Assembly: GCF_030158645.1 (NCBI RefSeq)
Contig: NZ_JAOASO010000085.1
Span: 62,001 to 126,000, forward strand
DNA from: Hydrogenophaga sp.
Lineage (GTDB): Bacteria; Pseudomonadota; Gammaproteobacteria; Burkholderiales; Burkholderiaceae_C
DNA length: 64,000 nucleotides
Reading direction: 5' to 3'
Positions 51,023-62,769 of this stretch are shown here, in pieces (position 1 is the first letter of the stretch; every line of letters starts with the position of its first letter). The notes beneath the pieces are model-generated. The model did no database searches. It had not been told where the DNA came from and saw nothing but the letters and a program-made list of their open reading frames with translations. A program made the translations under genes and the position numbers.

Positions 51023-53316
51023 GGCGTGAGGTTGCCGGTGTGGGCCGAGGGCTGCGGCAGGTGGTGGGCCAGGGCGTTGCCGACGTGGTCCGGGTCTTCG
51101 GCGGCGGCCTGGCGGGCCTGGGCTTCGTGCAGGCGCCAGTAGTGGCCCTGGCGCGCCATCAGCTCGTCGTGCGGGCCCACTTCCACCACCTCGCCACGGT
51201 CCATCACCACCAGCCGGTCGGCCTTGCGCAGCGTGGACAGTCGGTGCGCGATGGCGATCGTCGTGCGGCCCTGCACCAGGTTGTCCAGCGCCTTCTGGAT
51301 CTCTTTTTCGGTCTCGGTGTCCACCGCCGAGGTGGCTTCGTCCAGGATCAGGATGCGCGGGTCGATCAGCAGCGCGCGCGCGATGCTGATGCGCTGGCGC
51401 TCACCGCCCGAGAGGCCCTGCCCGCGCTCGCCCACCAGCGAGTCGTAGCCGTGCGCCAGCCGCAGGATGAATTCGTGCGCGTTGGCCGCGCGCGCGGCCG
51501 CCACGATCTCCTCGCGCGTGGCGCCGGGTTTGCCGTAGGCGATGTTGTCGGCCACGGTGCCGAAGAACAGAAACGGCTCCTGCAGCACCAGGCCGATGTG
51601 GCGGCGGTAGTCGGCCACGGCAAAGCGGCGGATGTCGGTGCCGTCGAGTTCGATGCGGCCTTCGCTCACGTCGTGGAAGCGGCAGATCAGGTTGACCAGC
51701 GTGCTCTTGCCCGAGCCGCTGTGGCCCACCAGGCCGATCATTTCGCCGGGGCGGATCTCCAGGCTGAGGTCGCGGATCACCGAGCGGTTGCCGTAGCGAA
51801 ACGCGATGCCGTGAATGGCCAGCCCGCCCTGCACCCGCACGTCCTTCACCGGGTCGGCGGGCTCGGGCACGTTGGACACGTGGTCCAGGATGTCGAAGAT
51901 GCGCTTGGCGCCGGCCGCGGCCTTCTGCGTCACCGAGACGATGCGGCTCATGGAGTCGAGCCGGCCGTAGAAGCGGCCGATGTAGGCGATGAAGGCGGTG
52001 AGCACACCGACCGTGATGTCGCCCTTGGCGATCTGCCAGATGCCGAAGGCCCAGACCACCAGCAGGCCCACGTCGGTGAGCAGGGTCACGGTGGGGGTGA
52101 ACAGGCTCCAGGTCTTGTTGATGCGGTCGTTGACCACCAGGTTCTGCGCGTTGGCCTCGTGAAAGCGCCCCGACTCGCGCTTTTCCTGCGCAAAGGCCTT
52201 GACCACGCGGATGCCGGGGATGGTGTCGGCCAGCACGTTGGTCACGTCGCCCCACACGCGGTCGATCTTCTCGAAGCCGGTGCGCAGGCGGTCGCGCACG
52301 CGGTGGATCATCCAGGCGATGAAGGGCAGCGGCAGCAGCGTGACCAGCGCCAGCCAGGGGTTGATGGAAAACAGGATGGCCGAGGTCATGAGCAGCATGA
52401 GCACGTCGGTGGCGAAATCGAGCGCGTGCAGCGACAGGAACACCGAGAGCCGGTCGGTTTCCGAGCCGATGCGCGCGATCAGGTCGCCGGTGCGCTTGGC
52501 GCCGAAGTAGTCGAGCGAGAGACCCAGCAGGTGGTCGAACGCGCTGGTGCGCAGGTCGGCCGCGATGCGCTCTGACACCAGCGCCAGCAGCCAGGTGCGC
52601 GCCCAGCCCAGGCCCCAGGCCACCAGCGCCGCGCCCAGCAGGCCCGACAGCAACAGGGCCACATAACCGGTGTCGATCTGCTGGCCGTTCTGGAACGGGA
52701 TCAGCACGTTGTCCATCAGCGGGATGGTCAGGTAGGGCGGCACCAGCGTGGCGGCGGTGGACGCCAGCATGAGCAGGAAACCCGCCAGCAGCTGCCAGCG
52801 GTAAGGCCGCGCAAAGCGCCACAGCCGCAGCAGCACCCAGGTCGACGGCACCTCGGCCGGCTGCCGCGCACACACCTCGCACGCCTCGCTGTCAGGGTGC
52901 ATGAGCGACTGGCAGGTCGGGCAGCGCTGTCCCGCTTCGGGCACGGGTGCCGGGCCGCCCTGCAGGCGGTGGATGGCCAGGTCGAACTGGCGCACCAGGC
53001 GCAGCGCGTCGGGGTTCTGGGCCAGGGTGAAGCGCCAGCGCTGGCGCAGACCGCCGGCGTCCAGCAGATCCAGCGTGGCCACGCCGGCCAGGTCCGTGTG
53101 CTGCAGGCGCTGCGCGTGGTCCAGGGGCCAGGCCTGGCGGCCACCGTCCGCGTGCCGCTGCACCAACCCGGTCGGGGTGAGCAGCAGCTCGCCGCTGGCG
53201 AACTGGCCTCGGGCGTCCAGATCGAGGGCCATGCGGGCCAGCACGTCCGCGGGGGAGGCATCGGCCGTGGCGGGGCCGAGGGCGGCGGAACGGGGTTGGG
53301 CGGACGTGGTTTGCAT
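51019..53316 (-). CDS. Cyanophycin-locus ABC transporter (permease-ATPase fusion) with zinc ribbon
   Basis: A 765-residue half-transporter of exporter type. Residues 1-120 are a soluble region with no known domain. A four-cysteine zinc ribbon follows (Cys132, Cys135, Cys146, Cys149; CPTCQ and CEVC). A six-helix ABC membrane domain (about 175-460) and an ATPase domain then follow (Walker [10 protein letters not shown] near 535, signature [16 protein letters not shown], Walker [17 protein letters not shown]). The ATG at 53316 was chosen; the frame runs 59 codons further into poor sequence. It is divergent from cphA'. The substrate is unknown; it might handle Asp-Arg dipeptides, arginine or a polymer component (speculative). 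Confidence 0.88.
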   Translation of the reverse strand: MQTTSAQPRSAALGPATADASPADVLARMALDLDARGQFASGELLLTPTGLVQRHADGGRQAWPLDHAQRLQHTDLAGVATLDLLDAGGLRQRWRFTLAQNPDALRLVRQFDLAIHRLQGGPAPVPEAGQRCPTCQSLMHPDSEACEVCARQPAEVPSTWVLLRLWRFARPYRWQLLAGFLLMLASTAATLVPPYLTIPLMDNVLIPFQNGQQIDTGYVALLLSGLLGAALVAWGLGWARTWLLALVSERIAADLRTSAFDHLLGLSLDYFGAKRTGDLIARIGSETDRLSVFLSLHALDFATDVLMLLMTSAILFSINPWLALVTLLPLPFIAWMIHRVRDRLRTGFEKIDRVWGDVTNVLADTIPGIRVVKAFAQEKRESGRFHEANAQNLVVNDRINKTWSLFTPTVTLLTDVGLLVVWAFGIWQIAKGDITVGVLTAFIAYIGRFYGRLDSMSRIVSVTQKAAAGAKRIFDILDHVSNVPEPADPVKDVRVQGGLAIHGIAFRYGNRSVIRDLSLEIRPGEMIGLVGHSGSGKSTLVNLICRFHDVSEGRIELDGTDIRRFAVADYRRHIGLVLQEPFLFFGTVADNIAYGKPGATREEIVAAARAANAHEFILRLAHGYDSLVGERGQGLSGGERQRISIARALLIDPRILILDEATSAVDTETEKEIQKALDNLVQGRTTIAIAHRLSTLRKADRLVVMDRGEVVEVGPHDELMARQGHYWRLHEAQARQAAAEDPDHVGNALAHHLPQPSAHTGNLTP

Positions 53317-53340
53317 GAACCGGAAATTGTGCGCCAAGTC

Positions 53341-53355
53341 ACCGGCCTTGCCGGT
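53341..53355. promoter_or_regulatory. Short dyad in the cphA'/ABC divergent promoter region
   Basis: ACCGGC-CTT-GCCGGT is a perfect 6-bp inverted repeat in the 210-bp gap (53317-53526) between the divergent ABC and cphA' genes. It could be an operator or simply the kind of GC palindrome expected in this genome. No clear sigma70 pair could be fixed nearby. Confidence 0.25.
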
Positions 53356-53526
53356 GTGACATACAGCCACAATTTGTCGTGCCCGGCTCAGCCGCGTGTC
53401 CCCGGGACGGCGCAGAATGCGGGGGTTGGTGGTCGCAGCCGCCGACGCGGGTGGCGCTCCAGGGCGCGCACCCACCGTGACAGCCGGGTCCACTGCCCGG
53501 CTTTTGTGTGTCCAATCCCGGGTTTT

Positions 53527-55677
53527 ATGGATTCAAACCGTTTTGCGCTGACCGTGCTTCGCCACCGTTTCCTCGGAGGTCCGAACGTCTGGACTTACCG
53601 CTCCACGATGGAGGTGTGGCTGGATCTGGGGGAACTGGAGCAACGACCCTCCCACACCATCGAGGGCCTGACCGACCGCCTGCTGGCCCTGTTGCCGGGT
53701 CTGGCCACCCACCACTGCGGCGTGGGCGAGGTGGGCGGTTTTGTGCAGCGCTTGCGCGAAGGCACCTGGGCCGGCCACGTGCTGGAGCACTGCGTGATCG
53801 AGCTGCTCAACCTGGCGGGCATGCCCACCGGCTTTGGCCAGACGCGCAGCACCAGCCAGCCCGGCGTCTACCGCATGGTGTTTCGCGCGCGCAACCGCGC
53901 CACCGCCGAGGCGGCGTTGACGCACGGCCACGCGCTGCTGCAGGCGGCGATGAACAACGAAGCCTTTGACGTGACCGCTGCCGTGAAGGCCCTGCACGAT
54001 GTGGTCGACGCCACCTGGCTGGGCCCCTCCACCGCGGCCATCGTGAACGCGGCCACCGAGCGCGGCATTCCGCACCTGCGCCTGACCGACGGCAACCTCG
54101 TGCAACTGGGCCAGGGCGCGCGCCAGCGCCGCATCTGGACGGCCGAGACCGAACTCACCAGCGCGATCGCCGAGAACATCGCCAGCGACAAGGACCTGAC
54201 CAAAACCCTGCTGCAAAGCTGTGGCGTGCCGGTGCCCGAGGGTCAGATCGTGGCCAGTGCCGCCGAGGCCTGGGAAGCGGCGCAGGACATCGGGCTGCCG
54301 GTGGTGGTCAAGCCCAGCGATGCCAACCACGGGCGCGGCGTCTCGCTCGAACTCAGCGAGCAGGCCGACATCGAGCGCGCCTTTGCCATCGCCGATGCCG
54401 AGGGCAGCGACGTGATCGTGGAGCGCCACATCCTGGGCAACGAGCACCGCTTGCTGGTGGTGGGCGGGCGTGTCGTGGCGGCCAACCGGGGCGAGAGCCT
54501 GTGGGTCACCGGCGACGGCGTGGCCACGGTGCGAACGCTCATCGACCTGCAGCTCAACAGCGACCCGCGCCGCGGCGAGGCCGAAGAATTCCCACTCGAG
54601 ACGATCCGCCTGGAGCGCGAACCGGCCATGGCCCTGCTGCTGGAGCGCCAGGGCCTGGGGGCCGACGCCGTGCCCGCCGCGGGCCAGCGCGTGCTGGTGC
54701 AGCGCAACGGCAACATGGCTTACGACTGCACGGACGACGTGCACCCCGAGGTGGCCTACATGGCGAGCCTCGCGGCGCGCGCCGTGGGCCTGGACATCGC
54801 CGGCATCGACATGGTCACGCAGGACATCGGTCGCCCGTTGCACGAAATAGGCGGCGCCATCGTGGAAGTGAATGCCGGCCCCGGCCTGCTCATGCACCTG
54901 CGCCCGGCCATCGGTCAGCCCCGCCCGGTGGGTGAGGCCATCGTGGCGCAACTGTTCGACCCGGCCACGCCCATGGCCGGGCGGGTGCCCCTCATCGGCG
55001 TGAGCGGCACGCGCGGCACCGCCCTGCTGGCGCGCGCGGCGGCCTTCCTGCTCGATCTGGCCGGTGCCCCCGCCGGTCTCGCATCGAGCGAAGGCATCCA
55101 CATCGGACGCCGGCGCATCGAGCGCGCGGGCGCCGACTACTGGGAGCAGTGCCAGCGCCTGCTCATGAACCGCGAGATCCAGGGCCTGGCGGTCGAGACC
55201 GCGCCCTCGCTCATCCTCGACCACGGCCTGCCCTACGACCGCTGCCTGGTGGGCGTGGTGACCGATCTGGGTGGCTGGGAAGGCCTGGCGCACCACGACA
55301 TTTTCGACGCCTCGGGCATGCCGCGCGTGCTGCGCACCCAGGTCGACGTGGTGCTGTCGGAAGGTGCCTGCGTGCTCAACCTGGACGAGCCGGGCGTGGC
55401 CGACCTCGCCGTGCATTGCGATGGCAGTTGCCTCGGCTATGGCGCCGGACCCGTGCCGGACGGTGTGGCCATGCCGCGCACGGTGCGCTGGCAAGACGGC
55501 GCGGTGTGCCTCCTCGACCACGGCGAGGTCGTGGCCCGCGCACCGCTGGCCGACCTGGCCGATGCCGGGACCGCGCACACCCTGTGCGGTGCCGCGGCGG
55601 CGGCCTGGGCCGCCGGCCTGAGCCCCGCGCTGGTTGCCGCCGGCCTGCAGCGTTTTGACACCCTGCCCCGCGCCTGA
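53527..55677 (+). CDS. Cyanophycin synthetase paralogue CphA', degenerate Mur-type domain
   Basis: A 716-residue homologue of the synthetase that follows. The N-terminal domain and ATP-grasp domain (about 220-470: VVVKPSDANHGRGVSLEL, VERHILGNEHRLLVVGG, IVEVNAGPGLLMHLRP) look intact. The Mur-ligase part is damaged: the P-loop reads GTRGTALL at 494-501 where the active enzyme has GTNGKTTT, so the essential lysine is Thr498, and the last Mur domain (about 150 residues) is missing. It may therefore catalyse only the ATP-grasp reaction, like cyanobacterial CphA2 that joins beta-Asp-Arg units. The ATG is at 53527. It is followed 46 bp later by cphA. Confidence 0.88.
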   Translation: MDSNRFALTVLRHRFLGGPNVWTYRSTMEVWLDLGELEQRPSHTIEGLTDRLLALLPGLATHHCGVGEVGGFVQRLREGTWAGHVLEHCVIELLNLAGMPTGFGQTRSTSQPGVYRMVFRARNRATAEAALTHGHALLQAAMNNEAFDVTAAVKALHDVVDATWLGPSTAAIVNAATERGIPHLRLTDGNLVQLGQGARQRRIWTAETELTSAIAENIASDKDLTKTLLQSCGVPVPEGQIVASAAEAWEAAQDIGLPVVVKPSDANHGRGVSLELSEQADIERAFAIADAEGSDVIVERHILGNEHRLLVVGGRVVAANRGESLWVTGDGVATVRTLIDLQLNSDPRRGEAEEFPLETIRLEREPAMALLLERQGLGADAVPAAGQRVLVQRNGNMAYDCTDDVHPEVAYMASLAARAVGLDIAGIDMVTQDIGRPLHEIGGAIVEVNAGPGLLMHLRPAIGQPRPVGEAIVAQLFDPATPMAGRVPLIGVSGTRGTALLARAAAFLLDLAGAPAGLASSEGIHIGRRRIERAGADYWEQCQRLLMNREIQGLAVETAPSLILDHGLPYDRCLVGVVTDLGGWEGLAHHDIFDASGMPRVLRTQVDVVLSEGACVLNLDEPGVADLAVHCDGSCLGYGAGPVPDGVAMPRTVRWQDGAVCLLDHGEVVARAPLADLADAGTAHTLCGAAAAAWAAGLSPALVAAGLQRFDTLPRA

Positions 55678-55723
55678 AGCCCCGCGACACCCACCGCACC
55701 CCAACCGAATTCCGACATCCGCC

Positions 55724-58312
55724 ATGGACATTTCCCGCATCCGTGCCCTGCGTGGTCCCAACCTCTGGACACGCCAGACCGCCATCGAAGCCATCGTGCA
55801 TTGCCAGCCCGACGAACGCTCACTGAGCTCGTTGCCGGGCTTCGAGGTGGCCCTGCGCGAGCGCTTTCCCCAGCTCGGGCGCTGGCCTCGCCCGGCCGCC
55901 GAGCTCTCGCTGGCCAACGTGCTCAAACTCGTTGCGCTGGGTCTTCAGGCCCAGGCCGGGTGCCCGGTGAGCTTTTCGCGCTGCACCGAAACGGTGGAGC
56001 CGGGCACCTACCAGGTGGTGGTGGAGTACACCGAAGAAGCCGTGGGGCGCGAAGCGTTCAAGGCGGCCGAGCAGCTGATTGCCGTGGCGCGTGGCCAGGG
56101 CGACGTGACCTTCGATGTGGATGCGGTCATTACCCGCCTGCGCGAGCTGGACGAGGACGTGCGCCTCGGTCCGTCCACCGGCGCCATCGTCAACGCGGCG
56201 GTGGCGCGGGGCATTCCGTTTCGCCGCCTCACGCAGGGCTCGCTGGTGCAGTTCGGCTGGGGCTCGCACCAGCGCCGCATCTGGGCCGCCGAGGTCGACA
56301 GCACCAGCGCGGTGTCGGAAAGCATTGCGCAGGACAAGGACCTCACCAAGAACCTGCTGCGCGCTGCGGGGGTGCCGGTGCCGCTGGGCCGGCCGGTGGA
56401 CAGTGTTGAAGAAGCCTGGACCGCGGCGCAGTACATCGGCCTGCCGGTGGTGGTGAAGCCGCGCGACGGCAACCAGGGCAAGGGCGTGACGGTGAACATC
56501 GTCACGCGCGAGCACCTGGAGCTGGCCTACCGCGTTGCGGTGGAGTACGGCCAGCCGATGGTGGAGAAGTTCCTGCCCGGCAGTGACTACCGCCTGCTGG
56601 TGGTGGGCGACAAGCTGGTGGCAGCAGCGCGGCGCGATCCGCCACAAGTGACCGGGGATGGTGTGAGCACCGTGACCCAGCTGGTGAACCTGGTCAACGC
56701 CGATCCCCAGCGCGGCGACGGCCATGGCACCTCGCTCACGCGCATGCGCATCGACGAGATTGCGCTGGCGCGCCTGCAGATCCAGGGCCACACGCCCGAC
56801 ACCGTGCCGGCCAAGGGCGAGCGTGTGGTGCTGCGCAACAACGCCAACCTCTCCACCGGTGGCACCGCCACCGACGTGACCGACGACGTGCACCCCGAGG
56901 TGGCCGCGAGCGCTGTGGCCGCCGCGCGCATGGTGGGGCTCGATGTGTGCGGTGTGGACGTGGTGTGCGAGACCGTGCTCAGGCCTCTGGGAGACCAGAG
57001 CGGCGGTGTGGTGGAAGTCAATGCCGCCCCGGGTCTGCGCATGCACCTGAGCCCCTCGTACGGCAAGGGTCGAGCCGTGGGCGAGGCCATCGTCGACCAC
57101 CTGTTTGCACCCAGCCAGAACGGCCGCATTCCGGTGGTCGCCGTCACCGGCACCAACGGCAAGACCACCACCGCGCGTCTGGTCGCGCACCTGCTGCACA
57201 CCCAAGGCTATCGCGTGGGCATGACCAACACCGACGGCGTGTATGTGAACGGCCGCCAGACCGACAGCGGCGACTGCGCCGGCCCGCGCAGCGCGCGCAA
57301 CGTGCTGATGCACCCCGAGGTGGACGCGTCCGTGTTCGAGACCGCGCGCGGCGGCGTGCTGCGCGAAGGCCTGGGCTTCGACCGCTGCCAGGTGGCGGTG
57401 GTCACCAACATCGGTTCGGGCGACCACCTGGGCCTGAACTACATCACCACCGTGGAAGACATCGCGGTGCTCAAGCGCGTGGTCATCCAGAACGTGGCGC
57501 CCAACGGCTACGGCGTGCTCAACGCGGCCGACCCGCACTGCATCCGCATGGCCGAGGTGTGCACCGGCCAGGTGATCTTTTTCTGCGGTGATGGCAACAA
57601 CCCCGTGCTGGCCACGCACCGCGCGCAAGGCCGCCGCGCCGTGTGGGTGGACGGCGCCAACATCGTGGCCCAGCAGGGCGAGCGCCGCCACGAGGTGGCC
57701 CTGGCCGACATCCCCATGACCATGGGCGGGCGCATCGGCTTTCAGGTGGACAACGCCATGGCGGCGCTGGCCGCGGCCTGGGGCCTGGGCATTCCGTGGG
57801 CCCGCATCCGCAAGGGCCTGGCCACGTTCCAGAGCGACACCGCCAGCGTGCCCGGCCGCTTCAACCTCATGACCCTGCGTGGCGCCACCGTGATCGCCGA
57901 CTACGGCCACAACCCGGACGCCATGCGCGCCCTGGTCGCGGCCGCCGAGGCCATGCCGGCCCAGCGCCGCACCGTGGTCATCAGCGGCGCGGGCGACCGG
58001 CGCGACGAAGACATCCGCGAGCAGACCCGCATCCTCGGCGCCGCCTTCGACGAAGTCATCCTGTATGAGGACGCTTGCCAGCGCGGCCGCACCGAGGGGG
58101 AGGTCACGGGGCTGCTGCGCCAGGGGCTGGAAGGCGCCACACGCACGACCCGCATCGACACCATCCAGGGCGAGTTCAACGCCATCGACACGGCGCTCGC
58201 GCGCCTGCAACCGGGCGATCTGTGCCTCGTGCTGATCGACCAGGTGGAGGCTGCGCTGGCTTATTTGCGCGAGCGCTGCGATCCCGTTCCCGCGGCCAGC
58301 GCCGCCGCCTGA
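55724..58312 (+). CDS. cphA: Cyanophycin synthetase
   Basis: An 862-residue enzyme that makes the Asp-Arg polymer cyanophycin from aspartate, arginine and ATP. It has an N-terminal domain (1-160), an ATP-grasp domain (about 215-470: VVVKPRDGNQGKGVTVNI, VEKFLPGSDYRLLVVGDKLVAAARR, VVEVNAAPGLRMHLSP) and a full Mur-ligase part with P-loop GTNGKTTT (476-483), ARGGVLREGL, and the C-terminal domain (ADYGHNPDAMRA, ISGAGDRRDEDI). Length is normal for the family. The ATG is at 55724. Its 3' end overlaps the convergent acyltransferase gene by 52 bp. Confidence 0.95.
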   Translation: MDISRIRALRGPNLWTRQTAIEAIVHCQPDERSLSSLPGFEVALRERFPQLGRWPRPAAELSLANVLKLVALGLQAQAGCPVSFSRCTETVEPGTYQVVVEYTEEAVGREAFKAAEQLIAVARGQGDVTFDVDAVITRLRELDEDVRLGPSTGAIVNAAVARGIPFRRLTQGSLVQFGWGSHQRRIWAAEVDSTSAVSESIAQDKDLTKNLLRAAGVPVPLGRPVDSVEEAWTAAQYIGLPVVVKPRDGNQGKGVTVNIVTREHLELAYRVAVEYGQPMVEKFLPGSDYRLLVVGDKLVAAARRDPPQVTGDGVSTVTQLVNLVNADPQRGDGHGTSLTRMRIDEIALARLQIQGHTPDTVPAKGERVVLRNNANLSTGGTATDVTDDVHPEVAASAVAAARMVGLDVCGVDVVCETVLRPLGDQSGGVVEVNAAPGLRMHLSPSYGKGRAVGEAIVDHLFAPSQNGRIPVVAVTGTNGKTTTARLVAHLLHTQGYRVGMTNTDGVYVNGRQTDSGDCAGPRSARNVLMHPEVDASVFETARGGVLREGLGFDRCQVAVVTNIGSGDHLGLNYITTVEDIAVLKRVVIQNVAPNGYGVLNAADPHCIRMAEVCTGQVIFFCGDGNNPVLATHRAQGRRAVWVDGANIVAQQGERRHEVALADIPMTMGGRIGFQVDNAMAALAAAWGLGIPWARIRKGLATFQSDTASVPGRFNLMTLRGATVIADYGHNPDAMRALVAAAEAMPAQRRTVVISGAGDRRDEDIREQTRILGAAFDEVILYEDACQRGRTEGEVTGLLRQGLEGATRTTRIDTIQGEFNAIDTALARLQPGDLCLVLIDQVEAALAYLRERCDPVPAASAAA

Positions 58313-59385
58313 GCGGGCTCGGCGTTCGGGCGCGCCCGGCCCAGCCGGCCCAGGCGCTGCTCCACCCCGTGGTGAAAGGCGGCGCCGGCGAGGTTGCACG
58401 CCAGCCAGGCCACCAGCACGCCCAGTGTCTGCACGCCCGCGTCGGCGCTGGCGTAGCGCGTGAACCAGGCGTTCACCACCAGCGCCACCGGAAAGTTGAG
58501 CAAAAACACCCCGTATGAAATGCGGCCCAGGTAGCCCAGCGCCCGGCTGCGCGGCCAGGTGAACAACCAGCCGCTGCGGTGCGCCCAGGCCAGCGCCAGC
58601 GCCACCCCCAGCGCCAGTGCGATGCGGGTGCGCCAGTCCATCGCGAGCGCCAACCCGGTCAGCAGCGCCATACCCGCCCACCACGCGGTGGCGCCGTGAC
58701 CGGCGTCGGCACGGCTCAACCAGTACGCCAGGGCGCCCAGACCGTAGGCGCCAAAGAAGTAGATGGCCCAGTTGTCCCAGTCGCTGTCCAGGTTGAAATA
58801 AAACAGCGAGGCGAGCGCCACGGCCGCCACCAGCAGCGGCGCAGCCCAGCCCAACCGCCGCCCCAGCCACAGCAGGCCGAGCAGCAGCGCAAACAGCTGC
58901 ACGTCGATGGCCACATACCAGACCCCTGCCGACAGCGAATCCACCCCCAGCAGGCTGTGGACCAACAGCGCGTGCGCCACGAACTGCCACAGCGTGGGCG
59001 GCGCTGGCAACGAGTCGTGCGCCATCCAGTACCGCGCGAGTTCGGTGCACACCATGGCCAGCAGCAGTGCGACCATGAGCGGCAGGCTCACCCGCACAAA
59101 CCGCTGCCACAGCAGGGCGAGCGGGCGCTCGCTGCGCAAGCGGCCGTCGGGCGCCAGGCTGCGCGCCGCCAGGAAACCCGCCACCACCAGAAAGACCTGC
59201 ACCGCGATCCGCGCGTGCTGGCTGAACCACGCCACCAGGTCGGGGGCGAGCTGGTGCGTCCCATCCGACAGGGGGCCGTAGAACGCCAGGTGGTGCAGCA
59301 CGATGAACTGCGAGCCGACGGCCTTGAGCGCGTCGATGAAGGGCATGCGCTCGCCAGTGGGCGCGCGGAACGTCGGGGCTGACAT
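58261..59385 (-). CDS. Acyltransferase-3 (OafA/YrhL-type) membrane protein
   Basis: A 374-residue integral membrane acyltransferase with about ten helices. The active-site region near the N-terminus is IDALKAVGSQFIVLHHLAFYG (catalytic His in LHH, residues about 30-31), and RISYGVFLLNFPVAL is a typical later helix. Members O-acylate sugars of lipopolysaccharide, capsule or peptidoglycan. The target is unknown here as there is no polysaccharide cluster. The 3' end overlaps cphA on the other strand. Confidence 0.87.
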   Translation of the reverse strand: MSAPTFRAPTGERMPFIDALKAVGSQFIVLHHLAFYGPLSDGTHQLAPDLVAWFSQHARIAVQVFLVVAGFLAARSLAPDGRLRSERPLALLWQRFVRVSLPLMVALLLAMVCTELARYWMAHDSLPAPPTLWQFVAHALLVHSLLGVDSLSAGVWYVAIDVQLFALLLGLLWLGRRLGWAAPLLVAAVALASLFYFNLDSDWDNWAIYFFGAYGLGALAYWLSRADAGHGATAWWAGMALLTGLALAMDWRTRIALALGVALALAWAHRSGWLFTWPRSRALGYLGRISYGVFLLNFPVALVVNAWFTRYASADAGVQTLGVLVAWLACNLAGAAFHHGVEQRLGRLGRARPNAEPAQAAALAAGTGSQRSRK

Positions 59386-59404
59386 GGATGGGTACGGATG
59401 GGAC

Positions 59405-60064
59405 TCAGGGCGCGTCGCTCAACGGAGAAACGCCGGCCGCCGCCGCGCTGCCTCCCCCGCCGCCGCCAGCACCGCCGCGCCCACCACGGGCTTCGGCGCC
59501 GCCCGCGCGCCGCGCGCCTGCGCCACCGGCATTCACGCGCAACGGGCCCTGGTTCGGAATGAGGTCGGCCGGGGCGGGCGTCAGGTCCAGGGCCTGGCGG
59601 ATGAAATCGCGCAGCGAGATCACCAGCGGGGCCACCTCCACGTAGCGCCCCGCCACCATGTCGTTGGCGGCTTGTGCGGCCAGGCGCACCTGTTCTTCGG
59701 TGCCCAGCAGGACGACATCGGACAGCGCGGCTTCGACGGCATCGCGGATGCGGCGGCGGCGCTCGGAAGCGCTGGCCTGGGCATCCATCTCGACATCCTC
59801 TTCGGTGACGGCGTCCCTGCGCTGGTCACGCCGGTGTGCCGGATCGACCGTCAACACGCCGGTGAAGGAGCCCCCCAAGGTTTTGTAGGCCGCGATCAGC
59901 ACCTTCAGGCGCTCGTTGATCTGGCGGTTTTCGCGCTCGCGCCGGCGCTGAAAGGTCTGCATGAACACCAGCCGGATCCCGACCAGCACCAGAGACACCA
60001 CCACAAGGCTGAACAGCGTGGTGAACACGGTGGACCACGAGCTGAAATCGAGCATGCCGCGCAA
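59405..60064 (-). CDS. Hypothetical membrane-anchored protein with Gly/Ala-rich tail
   Basis: A 219-residue protein without a recognised domain. It has one helix near the N-terminus (TTLFSLVVVSLVLVGIRLVF), then an Arg/Glu-rich helical part (QRRRERENRQINERLKVLIA), a mixed region to about 175, and a Gly/Ala/Arg-rich tail. The frame starts at TTG 60064, which has a GAGG site seven bases upstream; ATG 60055 is the alternative. It lies 37 bp after gyrB, so it may be read through from it. Confidence 0.7.
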   Translation of the reverse strand: MRGMLDFSSWSTVFTTLFSLVVVSLVLVGIRLVFMQTFQRRRERENRQINERLKVLIAAYKTLGGSFTGVLTVDPAHRRDQRRDAVTEEDVEMDAQASASERRRRIRDAVEAALSDVVLLGTEEQVRLAAQAANDMVAGRYVEVAPLVISLRDFIRQALDLTPAPADLIPNQGPLRVNAGGAGARRAGGAEARGGRGGAGGGGGGSAAAAGVSPLSDAP

Positions 60065-60101
60065 GAAAGGACCTCAGAAGCGGTCGCGAGGGCGTGCGAA
60101 C

Positions 60102-62696
<2,595 letters not shown>

Positions 62697-62769
62697 TCAA
62701 ACTCATGGTTCGGCCGACTGCGCGTGCAGCGCGACCCTTCAACAAAATCCGGCAGCAACAGGCGATCGA

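Noticed and set aside
53533-55926. 797-codon minus-strand frame opposite cphA'
   Set aside because: Shadow of the cyanophycin synthetase paralogue; no family signal.
55820-59230. 1136-codon minus-strand frame spanning cphA and the acyltransferase
   Set aside because: It crosses two real genes in a different frame; its length reflects GC-rich third positions only.
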